A DNA stretch of 32,189 nucleotides from JAAXTX01 sp035560715 (GTDB taxonomy: Bacteria > Patescibacteriota > Minisyncoccia > Moranbacterales > UBA1568): positions 1 to 32,189 of the forward strand of contig DATMYW010000039.1 in the NCBI GenBank assembly GCA_035560715.1, given 5' to 3'. How positions within the stretch are numbered: the first letter of the stretch is position 1; each line of letters starts with the position of its first letter. The notes under the pieces were generated by a model. The model had not been told where the DNA came from. It did no database searches and saw only the letters and a list, made by a program, of their open reading frames with translations. Of this stretch, positions 8,084-16,273 are shown one piece after another. The translations under genes were made by a program, and so were the position numbers.

Positions 8084-9169
8084 ATGGGAATCTTTTCTAA
8101 GGGGAGATATCTTGGGGTCGATTTCGGAACCGAGTCCATCAAGGCGGTGGAGCTCGAGTATCGTGGCGACCGTCCAATCCTCGTGAATTACGGTGAAGCG
8201 ACACTGTTTTCGCCGCATCAGGCGAACCGGCCAGCCGTACGGTCCTTTCAAGAGGACATGGCCGTCAAATTCAGGATACTGCTTGAGCGGATGAAGCCGG
8301 AAACGAAGGATGTCTGCATCTCCATGCCATCGTTCCTCGGGCTGATTTCGCTTATCGAATTTCCGGAAATGACCGACGCGGAACTCGCGGAAGCGGTCCG
8401 TTTCGAGGCGCGGAAGTATATCCCGAGTCCTCTTGAGGACGTTTCACTGTCCTGGGAATCGCTCGGTACCAAGGATTCCGTCCCGACCACCGGGGGCGAG
8501 GAAGCGAAAAACCGTAAACTCGAGGTGCTCCTGGTTGCCGCTCTCAACAAGGATGTCTGGCAGTACGAAGGATATGTGAAGGCGGTCGGATATGAGATGA
8601 AACTGCTCGAGTTGGAGACGTTCTCTATCGCCCGTTCGGTCGTGGGGAACGATCCGGGGACATTCCTCGTGGTCGATATCGGCGCGCGCGCAGCGAATAT
8701 CATCCTCGTCGAGAACGGCTACGTGAAAAAGAGCCGGAGTATCGATGCCGGTGGACGCGATATCACGCGTTCCCTTGCCGAGAGCCTCAACATATCGCCG
8801 GATCGCGCGGATACGCTCAAGAAGAGCGGGAAGGACTTCCTGAACGCGAAGGATGTCGCCGTCATCTTTCCCGCCATCGAGACTATCGCGAGCGAGGCGG
8901 GCCGCATGATCGATTCCTGGACGGCAAAGAATCCGGAGAGAAAGATCGACGGAATCGTCCTCTCGGGAGGAACGGGACGTCTCGCCGGTCTCACGCAGTA
9001 TCTGTCGAAAAAGTTCGGCGTTCCGGCGACATTGTCCGATCCGTGGAGATCGATCTCCTGTCCGGAGAATCTCCGCCCGAAGATAGACTCGATCGGCGCC
9101 TCGTTTTCGGCGGCTATCGGACTAGCGCTCTACGGGGTCGCCGGCGCGGAAAAAAAGCAGAAGCAATAG
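8084..9169 (+). CDS. pilM: Type IV pilus assembly protein PilM
   Basis: The product has 361 residues and is an actin/FtsA-like cytoplasmic ATPase that binds the PilN N-terminus and links the inner-membrane platform to the motors. The N-terminal phosphate-1 loop is GVDFGTESIKAVEL. A second nucleotide loop is VVDIGARAANI, and the adenosine motif is VLSGGTGRLAGL. LIEFPEMTDAELAEAVRFEA and the segment after it are characteristic of PilM. The ATG at 8084 fits the family start (MGIFSKG); the frame is open for another 45 codons upstream, through the promoter. It is the first gene of the pilus operon and diverges from clpC. Confidence 0.94.
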   Translation: MGIFSKGRYLGVDFGTESIKAVELEYRGDRPILVNYGEATLFSPHQANRPAVRSFQEDMAVKFRILLERMKPETKDVCISMPSFLGLISLIEFPEMTDAELAEAVRFEARKYIPSPLEDVSLSWESLGTKDSVPTTGGEEAKNRKLEVLLVAALNKDVWQYEGYVKAVGYEMKLLELETFSIARSVVGNDPGTFLVVDIGARAANIILVENGYVKKSRSIDAGGRDITRSLAESLNISPDRADTLKKSGKDFLNAKDVAVIFPAIETIASEAGRMIDSWTAKNPERKIDGIVLSGGTGRLAGLTQYLSKKFGVPATLSDPWRSISCPENLRPKIDSIGASFSAAIGLALYGVAGAEKKQKQ

Positions 9170-9177
9170 ATTTTCAT

Positions 9178-9213
9178 TTTGCAGAATCCGGTGTTCGGAA
9201 TATAATTCCGAAC
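9178..9213 (+). promoter_or_regulatory. Internal promoter overlapped by a perfect palindrome
   Basis: GTTCGGAAT (9193-9201) and ATTCCGAAC (9205-9213) form a perfect 9-bp inverted repeat with a 3-nt centre. A consensus TATAAT (9201-9206) is embedded in it, and TTTGCA/TTGCAG at 9178-9184 lies at -35 spacing of 16-17 nt. AGGAG follows. It could be an operator-controlled promoter for pilN onward, or an RNA hairpin between pilM and pilN. Confidence 0.6.
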
Positions 9214-9248
9214 AGGAGAAACGACGGTAAACAGAAAAAGAAAACCAT

Positions 9249-9797
9249 ATGCCCGGAATGAACCTGTCACAGACGTCGCAACAACCGAAGAAGCGGCTGG
9301 AATTCGGACAGCATATCGGTTCCGGGATGTTGTTCCTGGTATCGGTCGTCGCGGTAGCCGGAGCGATTTGGGGCGGTCTTTCGTATTATGATCACGCTCT
9401 TGCCGGAAGGGTCGGCGAAACGGAAACACGGATCGTCATGGAGCGGCAGGATATGCCTCAGGATAAGATCGACTCGATTGCCGATTTTCAGTTCCGTATC
9501 GACAACATCGCCGCCGGACGGAAACAAACGCTCGATCCGTCGGAACTGCTCGGTTCGCTTGAAGGGGCGATCCTTCCCGGGATAAGGCTGACGAAGTATG
9601 CCTGTGATGCCGGAAAGCATTCCATCGAGATCGAAGCGGGTGCGGATTCGTTTCGTACGGTCGTACAGCAGATGACCGCCTTTAAACGTATGTCGAACGT
9701 GCGTGAGCTTTCCGCCCCGGTCATCAGACGGAATAAGGAAGGTCTGATTGACTTTTCCCTGTCGATGGAACTTGCCGGCTCCCCAGAGCTGCCGTAA
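9249..9797 (+). CDS. pilN: Type IV pilus assembly protein PilN
   Basis: The product has 182 residues. A short cytoplasmic N-terminus, where PilN normally binds PilM, is followed by one transmembrane helix (about 25-43), a short coiled region and a ferredoxin-like periplasmic domain (about 85-175) with ILPGIRLTKYACD and the strand IEIEAGADSF. Position between pilM and pilO supports the assignment. The canonical cytoplasmic INLLP motif is not clear; the N-terminus reads MPGMNLSQTSQQP. A second ATG at 9258 is an alternative start. It overlaps nothing and sits 11 nt before pilO. Confidence 0.85.
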   Translation: MPGMNLSQTSQQPKKRLEFGQHIGSGMLFLVSVVAVAGAIWGGLSYYDHALAGRVGETETRIVMERQDMPQDKIDSIADFQFRIDNIAAGRKQTLDPSELLGSLEGAILPGIRLTKYACDAGKHSIEIEAGADSFRTVVQQMTAFKRMSNVRELSAPVIRRNKEGLIDFSLSMELAGSPELP

Positions 9798-9808
9798 ACA
9801 CAAACCGT

Positions 9809-10582
9809 ATGTCACTCAAAAAACTCTCCTTCCCGATCTTCGTCATCGTCATCGTCTTCATCGGTGCGTTTTCCGTGAAACCGACCGTGGACTCGGTACT
9901 CGAGAACCGCAAGAATCTCAAGGCGCGAGCCGATGAATTGGCCGCGGTCGAAGCGACCAGACGGAACCTGGACATGCTTTCCGCTTCGCGCGATTCCCTC
10001 CTTACCTCCGATGAGGGGACGACGGTATACGGGTATCTTCCCGTATCCTTCGATCAGGAGCGGATCGTCGACGTCTTCAATTTCTATGCCATGCAGTCGG
10101 GCGCGGTCATAAACGATATCGCGTTCATGCACAAAGCCACGCCCGCGTCCGTTTCCCCTGCCGTTTCTGTCGACGGGAACGTCGATGATGCGGCTCTCCC
10201 GCCGGTCCCGCCGGTCCCGGGATCGTTCACGATGCACGCCAGCATACAGGGATCGTACGAGAGTCTCCGTTCCTTTTTCAAGTCGGTCTCGCATCCGGGG
10301 CGTTCCTATGCGCTGACCTCGTTCTCGATTGAGAAGAAGGGCGTTGCGACGGATGCGAACGGTCAGGCAGTCGCGGATACGGGGATGCTGTCCGGGACGT
10401 TTTCCGCCGATTTCTTCTATCTCCCGGAAAAGAGTTATCCAAGAGGCTACCTGCTGCCGGTTTTCGGAACTGGAGCGTTCGACCTCGCGTCGGTCAGGGA
10501 GCTCATCGCTGAAGAGAAAGCCGTACCTGAACTTCCCGTCCCCGGGGATGCGGGTCGGGGGAATCCGTTTTCTTTCCAGTAG
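9809..10582 (+). CDS. pilO: Type IV pilus assembly protein PilO
   Basis: The product has 257 residues. One N-terminal transmembrane helix (about 8-22) leads into a coiled coil (about 26-65) and a ferredoxin-like domain containing SIQGSYESLRSFFKSV, a segment typical of PilO. The C-terminal extension ends in GRGNPF. That resembles a motif in PilP-like tails, but no separate pilP is present. PilO pairs with PilN in the alignment complex of the inner membrane. The ATG at 9809 directly precedes the membrane helix. Confidence 0.85.
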   Translation: MSLKKLSFPIFVIVIVFIGAFSVKPTVDSVLENRKNLKARADELAAVEATRRNLDMLSASRDSLLTSDEGTTVYGYLPVSFDQERIVDVFNFYAMQSGAVINDIAFMHKATPASVSPAVSVDGNVDDAALPPVPPVPGSFTMHASIQGSYESLRSFFKSVSHPGRSYALTSFSIEKKGVATDANGQAVADTGMLSGTFSADFFYLPEKSYPRGYLLPVFGTGAFDLASVRELIAEEKAVPELPVPGDAGRGNPFSFQ

Positions 10583-10593
10583 AAAAAAACGGT

Positions 10594-12327
10594 ATGAGCG
10601 ATTCCTTTCCCGAACAGGAGGCCGTCTCTTCCGCCCCGGTTCCCGCCGGTGCGATTTCGGTGACTCCGTCGGCGGAGGATACGGAATTGTCCTCGATGAA
10701 AAAAAAGGCCGATGCACTCGGCATGCCGTTTCTCGGCGAGGCACCGAATAAGGTGGATCGATCGGTGCTTGCCCATATTCCGGAAGATACCGCACAGAAG
10801 TACCGGATGGTCACGTATGATCGTGACGGTGAGACGCTTCGGGTGGCCATGACCGACCCGGAAGATTACGAGGCGCTCAATCTCCTCCGCTTTCTCGCGG
10901 AAAAGGAGCAGAAGACGATAGAGATCTCGCTGGCGCCGAAAGACGTCATCGATGACATCCTGAAACAATATTCCGGAACGGACCGGGCGCTCAAGGAGGC
11001 CATCCTTTCGCTGAAGAAAGACGATGCGGACACCGGGGTCTCGATATCGGACGGATTCGGCACCGAGGAGAAGCAGTCCAAGAATGACAAGGAAGTCCTG
11101 CAGGACGCGCCGATAGCGCGACTGGTGGAATCGATCGTGAAGCACGCTATCGAGGGACGGGCGAGTGATATACACATCGAACCGACCGAGGAGAGTTATC
11201 GGGTCCGGTTTCGTGTCGACGGACTCCTTCACTCCTCTCTCGTGTTTCCTCTTCAGATCGGCCGAGCCGTCGTCGCGCGCATCAAGATTCTCTCGAACCT
11301 GAAGATAGACGAGAAACGGAAGCCGCAGGACGGTCGGTTCCGTGCCGAGCACGAAGGGGAGGAAGTCGACCTCCGCGTCTCGACGTTTCCGGTCGTGAAC
11401 GGAGAGAAAGTCGTGATGCGTATCCTCGACAAGAAGAAGAACGTGGTCGATTTCAAGGAAATGGGCCTGTGGGGCCGTAACGGGAGTCTGTTGCAGAAAA
11501 AGATCGCGGAACCGTTCGGAATCATCCTTATGACGGGGCCGACGGGCTCCGGAAAGTCGACGACGCTCTATTCGCTGCTGCAGATCCTCAATCATGACGA
11601 GCGAAATATAGTGACACTCGAGGATCCGGTCGAGTTTTCCATCGACGGGATCAATCAGAGTCAGGTGAAACCGGAGATCGGGTATACGTTCGCGAACGGA
11701 CTCCGCTCGATCCTCCGTCAGGATCCGAACGTGATCATGGTCGGTGAGATCCGCGACAGTGAGACCGCCGAACTCGCGATCCATTCCGCGCTCACCGGAC
11801 ATCTCGTGCTCTCGACACTTCATACGAACACCGCGATCGGCTCCATTCCGCGGTTCGTCGACATGGGCGTGGAGCCGTTTCTTATAGCGTCCGCGGTACA
11901 GGTGGTCGCCGCACAGCGACTCGTGCGACGCATATGTCCCGTCTGCCGCGAAGAGATGCCTATCACCGCGGAGCTCTCGAAGCGAATCGCGAAAACGATC
12001 GAGTCCGCCGACCCGACGGAGCTGAGGGAATACGGCTTCGACCTGAAAAACGGAGTTCATTTGTTCCGTGGGAAGGGGTGTGAGGCGTGTGGGAACAGCG
12101 GATATAACGGTCGGATGGCCATTTACGAGGCGTTCGAGGTGACCGAGGAGGTAAAGCGGATTATTATCGATGATCGTGCGAACGAGGCGAAACTCCGGGC
12201 GGAAGGCATACGTCAGAAGATGCTGACGATGCGTCAGGACGGTATCCTGAAGGCGCTCCAGGGTATCACGTCACTGACGGAGGTCGAGCGTGTGACGGAG
12301 GGCGATATGCTCGTTGATGAGGAATAA
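10594..12327 (+). CDS. pilB: Type IV pilus extension ATPase PilB
   Basis: The product has 577 residues and is the cytoplasmic hexameric motor that drives pilus extension. An N-terminal MshEN/T2SSE_N-type domain (about 30-130) precedes the secretion ATPase core: Walker A GPTGSGKST (315-323), Asp box VTLEDPVEF, Walker B VIMVGEIRD (380-388) and His box STLHTN. A four-cysteine zinc site typical of PilB/GspE follows (CPVC at 448-451 and CEACG later). The frame opens 11 nt after pilO. All catalytic elements are present. Confidence 0.96.
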   Translation: MSDSFPEQEAVSSAPVPAGAISVTPSAEDTELSSMKKKADALGMPFLGEAPNKVDRSVLAHIPEDTAQKYRMVTYDRDGETLRVAMTDPEDYEALNLLRFLAEKEQKTIEISLAPKDVIDDILKQYSGTDRALKEAILSLKKDDADTGVSISDGFGTEEKQSKNDKEVLQDAPIARLVESIVKHAIEGRASDIHIEPTEESYRVRFRVDGLLHSSLVFPLQIGRAVVARIKILSNLKIDEKRKPQDGRFRAEHEGEEVDLRVSTFPVVNGEKVVMRILDKKKNVVDFKEMGLWGRNGSLLQKKIAEPFGIILMTGPTGSGKSTTLYSLLQILNHDERNIVTLEDPVEFSIDGINQSQVKPEIGYTFANGLRSILRQDPNVIMVGEIRDSETAELAIHSALTGHLVLSTLHTNTAIGSIPRFVDMGVEPFLIASAVQVVAAQRLVRRICPVCREEMPITAELSKRIAKTIESADPTELREYGFDLKNGVHLFRGKGCEACGNSGYNGRMAIYEAFEVTEEVKRIIIDDRANEAKLRAEGIRQKMLTMRQDGILKALQGITSLTEVERVTEGDMLVDEE

Positions 12328-12344
12328 AGGATGATGAATCGGAT

Positions 12345-12806
12345 ATGGAGCGTTCAAGATTTGCGGGAAAAAGAATCCTGCTCATGGAGGATGATTTTTT
12401 CGTTCGGGACATATATCAGCGGAAACTGAAGCAGAACGGGTTCGAAGTCGACTCCGTCGATAACGGTTTCGATGGTATGGAGCGGCTCCGGGAGGAAGAT
12501 GTTCCGGATCTCATCATGCTTGATGTATTCATGCCGTACATGGACGGACGCGACGTACTCCGGGAACTCTATTCCGAGCCGAAATGGGCGGGCATACCGG
12601 TCATACTGCTGACGAACTTCTCCGCGCGCGAGGGAGTTCGCGACGGGTTTGATCTCGGCGCGGAGGAATATCTCATAAAGTCGCACTTTACGCCGTCCGA
12701 GGTAATAAGAAAAGTCGAATCCGTATTGGAGAAGGCGGAGAAAAATGGTATGCTTGGGAAAACGGTCGGTCGGAAATCCCAGTCCGTCGACGGGAAAATC
12801 ATGTGA
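12345..12806 (+). CDS. Single-domain response regulator (CheY-like)
   Basis: The product has 153 residues. The acidic pocket E15-D16-D17, phosphorylation site D60 (MLDVFMP), T90 and K112 are all present, so it should be phosphorylatable. There is no DNA-binding output domain; about 30 polar residues follow the receiver. It lies between pilB and pilT, and its stop overlaps a possible GTG start of pilT. It is therefore likely to act by protein contact on a pilus motor or platform protein, as in twitching systems. No histidine kinase is in the window. Confidence 0.92.
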   Translation: MERSRFAGKRILLMEDDFFVRDIYQRKLKQNGFEVDSVDNGFDGMERLREEDVPDLIMLDVFMPYMDGRDVLRELYSEPKWAGIPVILLTNFSAREGVRDGFDLGAEEYLIKSHFTPSEVIRKVESVLEKAEKNGMLGKTVGRKSQSVDGKIM

Positions 12807-13912
12807 ACGACACTATGTCAGAAGGAGCCGAGATACTGCACGCCGAACAGCGGGTCAAGAATCTGCTTTTGCTTGTGGGCCAACAGGGAGCATCCGACCT
12901 TCATCTGGTCGTCGGAAGGTACCCGACGCTCCGTATCAACGGAAAGCTGCATCCGATCACGCAGGAGAAGGTGTTGACGCCGGCGGATACGAAGGCGTTG
13001 TCGGACGTCCTGTTGACCGATGAAGGACGCGAGGAACTGCTTTCTTCCGGACAGACCGACTTCTCGTACAACTTCGAGAATCGGATGCGGTTCCGGACGA
13101 ATGTCTTCTTCCAAAAGGGATTCGTGAGCGTGACGATGCGGTTCGTGATGGATCATGTCCGCAACCTTGAGGAACTCAATATCCCGACGTCGATCTATAA
13201 TTTCGCGAATTATTCGCAGGGACTCGTGCTTATAACGGGTCCTGTCGGACATGGAAAATCGACGACGCTGGCCGCCATAATCGAGTACATCAACCACAAC
13301 CAGGAAAAGCATATCGTCACCATCGAGGACCCGATCGAGTTCGTATATGCGCAGGATCGTTGCATCATAAACCAGCGCGAGGTCGGACGTGACGCGAAGA
13401 CGTTCCCCCTGGCGCTCCGCGCGGTGTTCAGAGAGGACGCGAACGTCGTGCTTCTGGCAGAACTCCGCGATCTCGAGACTATCGCGACAGCCATGACTGC
13501 CGCCGAGACCGGACACCTTATCTTCGCCACGGTGCACACGAACGACGCCGCGCAGACCATAGACCGAATCATCGACGTCTTTCCGGCACACCAGCAGAAC
13601 CAGATCCGTTCCCAGCTCGCGAGCGTCCTGCTTGGTGTCATGTCGCAGCGGCTCCTGCCGCGGATGGACGGCGCGGGGCGGATTCCGGCCATCGAGATCA
13701 TGCTCAAGAATCACGCGGTGGAGAATCTGATCCGCGAGAACAAGACGCATCAGCTTGACAGTGTCATCGAGACGAGCCTCAAGGAGGGGATGGTGTCGCT
13801 CGATCGGTCGCTTGCCGATTTGGTCCGACGCGGACTCATTTCCGTGAATGACGCGGTGACATATTCGAAGAACCGACAGTATCTCGAGATGCTCATCGCG
13901 AAGTCGGAGTAG
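12803..13912 (+). CDS. pilT: Type IV pilus retraction ATPase PilT
   Basis: The product has up to 369 residues and would power pilus retraction. An N-terminal PAS-like domain with SDLHLVVGRYPTLRINGKL is diagnostic of PilT. Walker A is GPVGHGKST (146-154), the Asp box is VTIEDPIEF, Walker B is VVLLAELRD (215-223) and the His box is TVHTND (244-249). Two positions depart from the usual PilT consensus: His in the P-loop where Ser is common (GPTGSGKST) and Ala before ELRD where Gly is usual. The GTG at 12803 overlaps the receiver gene's stop (translational coupling). An ATG at 12815 is a plausible alternative start. Confidence 0.94.
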   Translation: MNDTMSEGAEILHAEQRVKNLLLLVGQQGASDLHLVVGRYPTLRINGKLHPITQEKVLTPADTKALSDVLLTDEGREELLSSGQTDFSYNFENRMRFRTNVFFQKGFVSVTMRFVMDHVRNLEELNIPTSIYNFANYSQGLVLITGPVGHGKSTTLAAIIEYINHNQEKHIVTIEDPIEFVYAQDRCIINQREVGRDAKTFPLALRAVFREDANVVLLAELRDLETIATAMTAAETGHLIFATVHTNDAAQTIDRIIDVFPAHQQNQIRSQLASVLLGVMSQRLLPRMDGAGRIPAIEIMLKNHAVENLIRENKTHQLDSVIETSLKEGMVSLDRSLADLVRRGLISVNDAVTYSKNRQYLEMLIAKSE

Positions 13913-13955
13913 CGATACGGGCGCGGTCTAACAGGAACACGAATTGGAACACACT

Positions 13956-15167
13956 ATGAAGTTCGCATTCAAGGCGAAGAACGTCGAAGGGATCCTCAAG
14001 GAGGGGTTTGTCGAGGCGGAAAGTCGGGATGCCGCGAGTCTGCTTTTGCAGAAGAACGGTCTGTTACCGGTCTCGATTCGCGATGACAGCGGTCAGGCGG
14101 CCGTGCTCAAGGATCTCGCCCGGATCTGGGACGGTGTGAGCCGGAAGGAACAGGTCGCTTTTTTCCGCCAGCTCGGCGTGTTGATCGAGGCAAAGGTCCC
14201 GGTGACTTCGTCGCTGCTCGCGATCGCGGAGGAGACCGACAATTCGTATTTCCGAATCGTCCTCAAGGAGACGAAGGACGATGTCGACGACGGTATGTCC
14301 CTATCCGAATCGTTCGCGAAGCATCCGACCGTTTTTTCTCCGCTCGTGGTGAATCTCATTCATGCGGGAGAGGTGTCCGGAGGGCTCCAGCATTCGGTGA
14401 CCTTCATCGCGGATACCCTCGAGAAGGACTATCTCCTCGTCTCGAAAATCAAGGGCGCCCTGTATTATCCGGCATTCGTTCTCGGCGTCGCCGGCATCAT
14501 CGGTTTCCTGGTGGTTACGTTCATCATCCCGAAGATCACGGTCGTGCTCAGGGATTTCAGCACGAAACTACCCTGGTACACGGAAGTGATCATGGCGGTG
14601 AGCGATTTTCTCGCGGCGTATTGGTGGGTCGTCATCGTGCTTGTCGGGGCGCTGGTCGGTTCCTTCGTCTACTACATACGGACACCCGACGGCCGTCGTA
14701 CCTGGGACGAGCAACTGTTCTCCATCCCGATTTTCGGAAAGATCGCGCAGTACGTCTTTATCGCACGGCTCGCGGAGAACCTCGGTATCCTGCTTAACGG
14801 CGGCATTCCGGTTATCCGCGCACTGTCGATCGTCGGCGGTATCGTCGGGAACCAGAGGTTTCAGGATATCATCACCGACGCGGCGGAAGAGGTCCGTAAG
14901 GGCGGCAGTATGAGTACCGCATTTTTCCGTGCCAAGGAAATCCCGCATCTCGTCGCACAGATGCTCAAGATCGGCGAGGAGAGCGGAACCGTATCCGCCG
15001 TGCTCCGAAATATCGCCTCGTTCTATTCCCAAGAGGTCGATAACATGACCCGCGACATGACGACCCTGTTGGAGCCTATCCTTATCGTCATCCTCGGTAT
15101 CGGCGTCGCGATCCTGGTTGTGGGAATACTGCTTCCGATATATAATGTGGTTGGGAATTATGCGTGA
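13956..15167 (+). CDS. pilC: Type IV pilus inner-membrane platform protein PilC
   Basis: The product has 403 residues. Two T2SSF domains (about 65-190 and 270-395) each carry the cytoplasmic helical bundle that contacts the motor ATPases. Membrane segments lie at about 170-195, 222-241 and 370-398. The KEQVAFFRQLGVLIEAKVP region and the repeat FIARLAENLGILLNGGIP are typical of PilC/GspF. I chose the ATG at 13956; a TTG four codons earlier is possible. It is last in the assembly gene block before the pilins. Confidence 0.95.
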   Translation: MKFAFKAKNVEGILKEGFVEAESRDAASLLLQKNGLLPVSIRDDSGQAAVLKDLARIWDGVSRKEQVAFFRQLGVLIEAKVPVTSSLLAIAEETDNSYFRIVLKETKDDVDDGMSLSESFAKHPTVFSPLVVNLIHAGEVSGGLQHSVTFIADTLEKDYLLVSKIKGALYYPAFVLGVAGIIGFLVVTFIIPKITVVLRDFSTKLPWYTEVIMAVSDFLAAYWWVVIVLVGALVGSFVYYIRTPDGRRTWDEQLFSIPIFGKIAQYVFIARLAENLGILLNGGIPVIRALSIVGGIVGNQRFQDIITDAAEEVRKGGSMSTAFFRAKEIPHLVAQMLKIGEESGTVSAVLRNIASFYSQEVDNMTRDMTTLLEPILIVILGIGVAILVVGILLPIYNVVGNYA

Positions 15168-15212
15168 TCTTTCGGTCATGGAATTCTGAGAAAAAAACTA
15201 TGAATGCAGGGA

Positions 15213-15222
15213 AAGGGGGTGA
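15213..15222 (+). promoter_or_regulatory. Near-consensus Shine-Dalgarno of the first pilin
   Basis: AAGGGGGTGA differs at one base from AAGGAGGTGA and lies 6 nt before the ATG at 15229. Most other genes in the window have weak or no such site, so this points to very high translation of the pilin. Confidence 0.8.
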
Positions 15223-15228
15223 CCATAC

Positions 15229-15603
15229 ATGAAGAAAATGAAAAAGGGTTTCACCCTCATCGAACTCCTCATCGTCATCGCGATCATCGGCATCCTCGCG
15301 TCGATCGTCCTCGTGAGCCTCTCGAGTGCTCGTGAGAAGGCGAAGATCGCTTCGTTCAAGGCACAGGTGCATTCGATCCAGTCGTCGGCCATCATGGCAT
15401 GCGACAGCGCGGCACTGGCGAATACGAACTTTGCCGGACCGACGACGGGGACCAGTTACGTCACCACGCCGGCCGCGGCCCCGACCAACAGCTGCGGCGC
15501 GACCGGAGCCGGTACGTTCAGCGCGAACGTCACCTCGACGGGACTCGCGAACGCTTGTACCGCGACGGTTTCGGATACGGGCGTCGTATTCAACAACTGT
15601 TAG
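15229..15603 (+). CDS. Type IV pilin, major subunit candidate 1
   Basis: The precursor has 124 residues with leader MKKMKKG, then the class III signal start FTLIELLIVIAIIGILASIV. PilD would cut after G7 and methylate Phe1; Glu5 of the mature protein is present. The mature subunit is 117 residues: an N-terminal hydrophobic helix, then a small Ala/Thr/Gly-rich head with four Cys (in MACD, NSCG, NACT and the terminal NNC) that could form two disulfides. It sits right after pilC with a near-consensus ribosome binding site, and a terminator follows. It is almost identical to the next pilin over most of its length. Confidence 0.93.
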   Translation: MKKMKKGFTLIELLIVIAIIGILASIVLVSLSSAREKAKIASFKAQVHSIQSSAIMACDSAALANTNFAGPTTGTSYVTTPAAAPTNSCGATGAGTFSANVTSTGLANACTATVSDTGVVFNNC

Positions 15604-15626
15604 GGGTCCGTTTTGGAAAAAAGAGA

Positions 15627-15657
15627 CGGGGGCATCCGTTCCCCGTTTTCTTTTTTT
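15627..15657 (+). terminator. Terminator between the two pilins
   Basis: ACGGGG and CCCCGT arms flank a short loop, followed by TTTC and seven T. It lies about 25 nt after the first pilin stop and separates the two pilin genes into different transcripts. Confidence 0.75.
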
Positions 15658-15672
15658 CCGCGAACGTGCTAT

Positions 15673-15678
15673 CATAAT
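15673..15678 (+). promoter_or_regulatory. Candidate -10 of the second pilin
   Basis: CATAAT lies 48 nt before the ATG at 15726, with a T-rich segment at the -35 distance. This fits the terminator just upstream, but the -35 match is poor. Confidence 0.4.
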
Positions 15679-15725
15679 GGTGCTTTGCGGAAGCGCAATG
15701 GGGTCGCAATATCTAACGCATTGAT

Positions 15726-16154
15726 ATGAATAACGATTGCAGGTTCGGCTTCGGAGGAGGCTCGAAGGGTCTGCGGACTGCCGGTGAGGCGCGTTCCGGT
15801 TTCACCCTCATCGAACTCCTCATCGTCATCGCGATCATCGGCATCCTCGCGTCGATCGTCCTCGTGAGCCTTTCGAGTGCTCGTGAGAAGGCGAAGGTCG
15901 CTTCGTTCAAGGCGCAGACTCACTCGATCCAGTCATCGGCCATCATGGCATGCGACAGCGCCGCGCTGACGAACAACAACTTTGCCGGACCGACGACGGG
16001 GACCAGTTACGTCACTACGCCGGCCGCGGCCCCGACCAATAACTGCGGGGCGACCGGAGCCGGTACGTTCAGCGCGAACGTCACCTCGACGGGACTCGTG
16101 ACTCCGTGTATCGCCAATATCCGGGATACGGGCGTAATCTTCACGAATTGTTGA
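15726..16154 (+). CDS. Type IV pilin, major subunit candidate 2
   Basis: The precursor has 142 residues. The mature part is 117 residues with the same FTLIE start as candidate 1. It differs at about 14 positions, nine of them in the last 20 residues. The four Cys are conserved. The leader is unusually long (25 residues, MNNDCRFGFGGGSKGLRTAG then EARSG) and has no internal Met, so a shorter ATG form is not available. The DNA of the shared part is nearly identical to the first pilin, pointing to recent duplication or gene conversion. A terminator follows. Confidence 0.92.
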   Translation: MNNDCRFGFGGGSKGLRTAGEARSGFTLIELLIVIAIIGILASIVLVSLSSAREKAKVASFKAQTHSIQSSAIMACDSAALTNNNFAGPTTGTSYVTTPAAAPTNNCGATGAGTFSANVTSTGLVTPCIANIRDTGVIFTNC

Positions 16155-16179
16155 GCCTGGCACGGTTGAAGGTATGGAC

Positions 16180-16207
16180 AAAAAAAACGGGTCACCCCGT
16201 TTTTTTT
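16180..16207. terminator. Bidirectional terminator between convergent genes
   Basis: An A8 tract plus CGGG pairs with CCCG plus a T8 tract around a TCAC loop. It lies between the second pilin (plus) and the glycosyltransferase-methyltransferase gene (minus), and can end transcripts from both sides. Confidence 0.85.
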
Positions 16208-16273
16208 GTTTTTTCTCGGAGACGGTCGGTGCCGGAACCGGCGTCGGGATCGCTTCGCATGGTAGGATCGCTC

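Noticed and set aside
10447..12060. Long minus-strand open frame opposite pilB
   Set aside because: The plus strand encodes an intact secretion ATPase. The reverse frame gives Arg/His/Asp-rich sequence with no recognisable domain.
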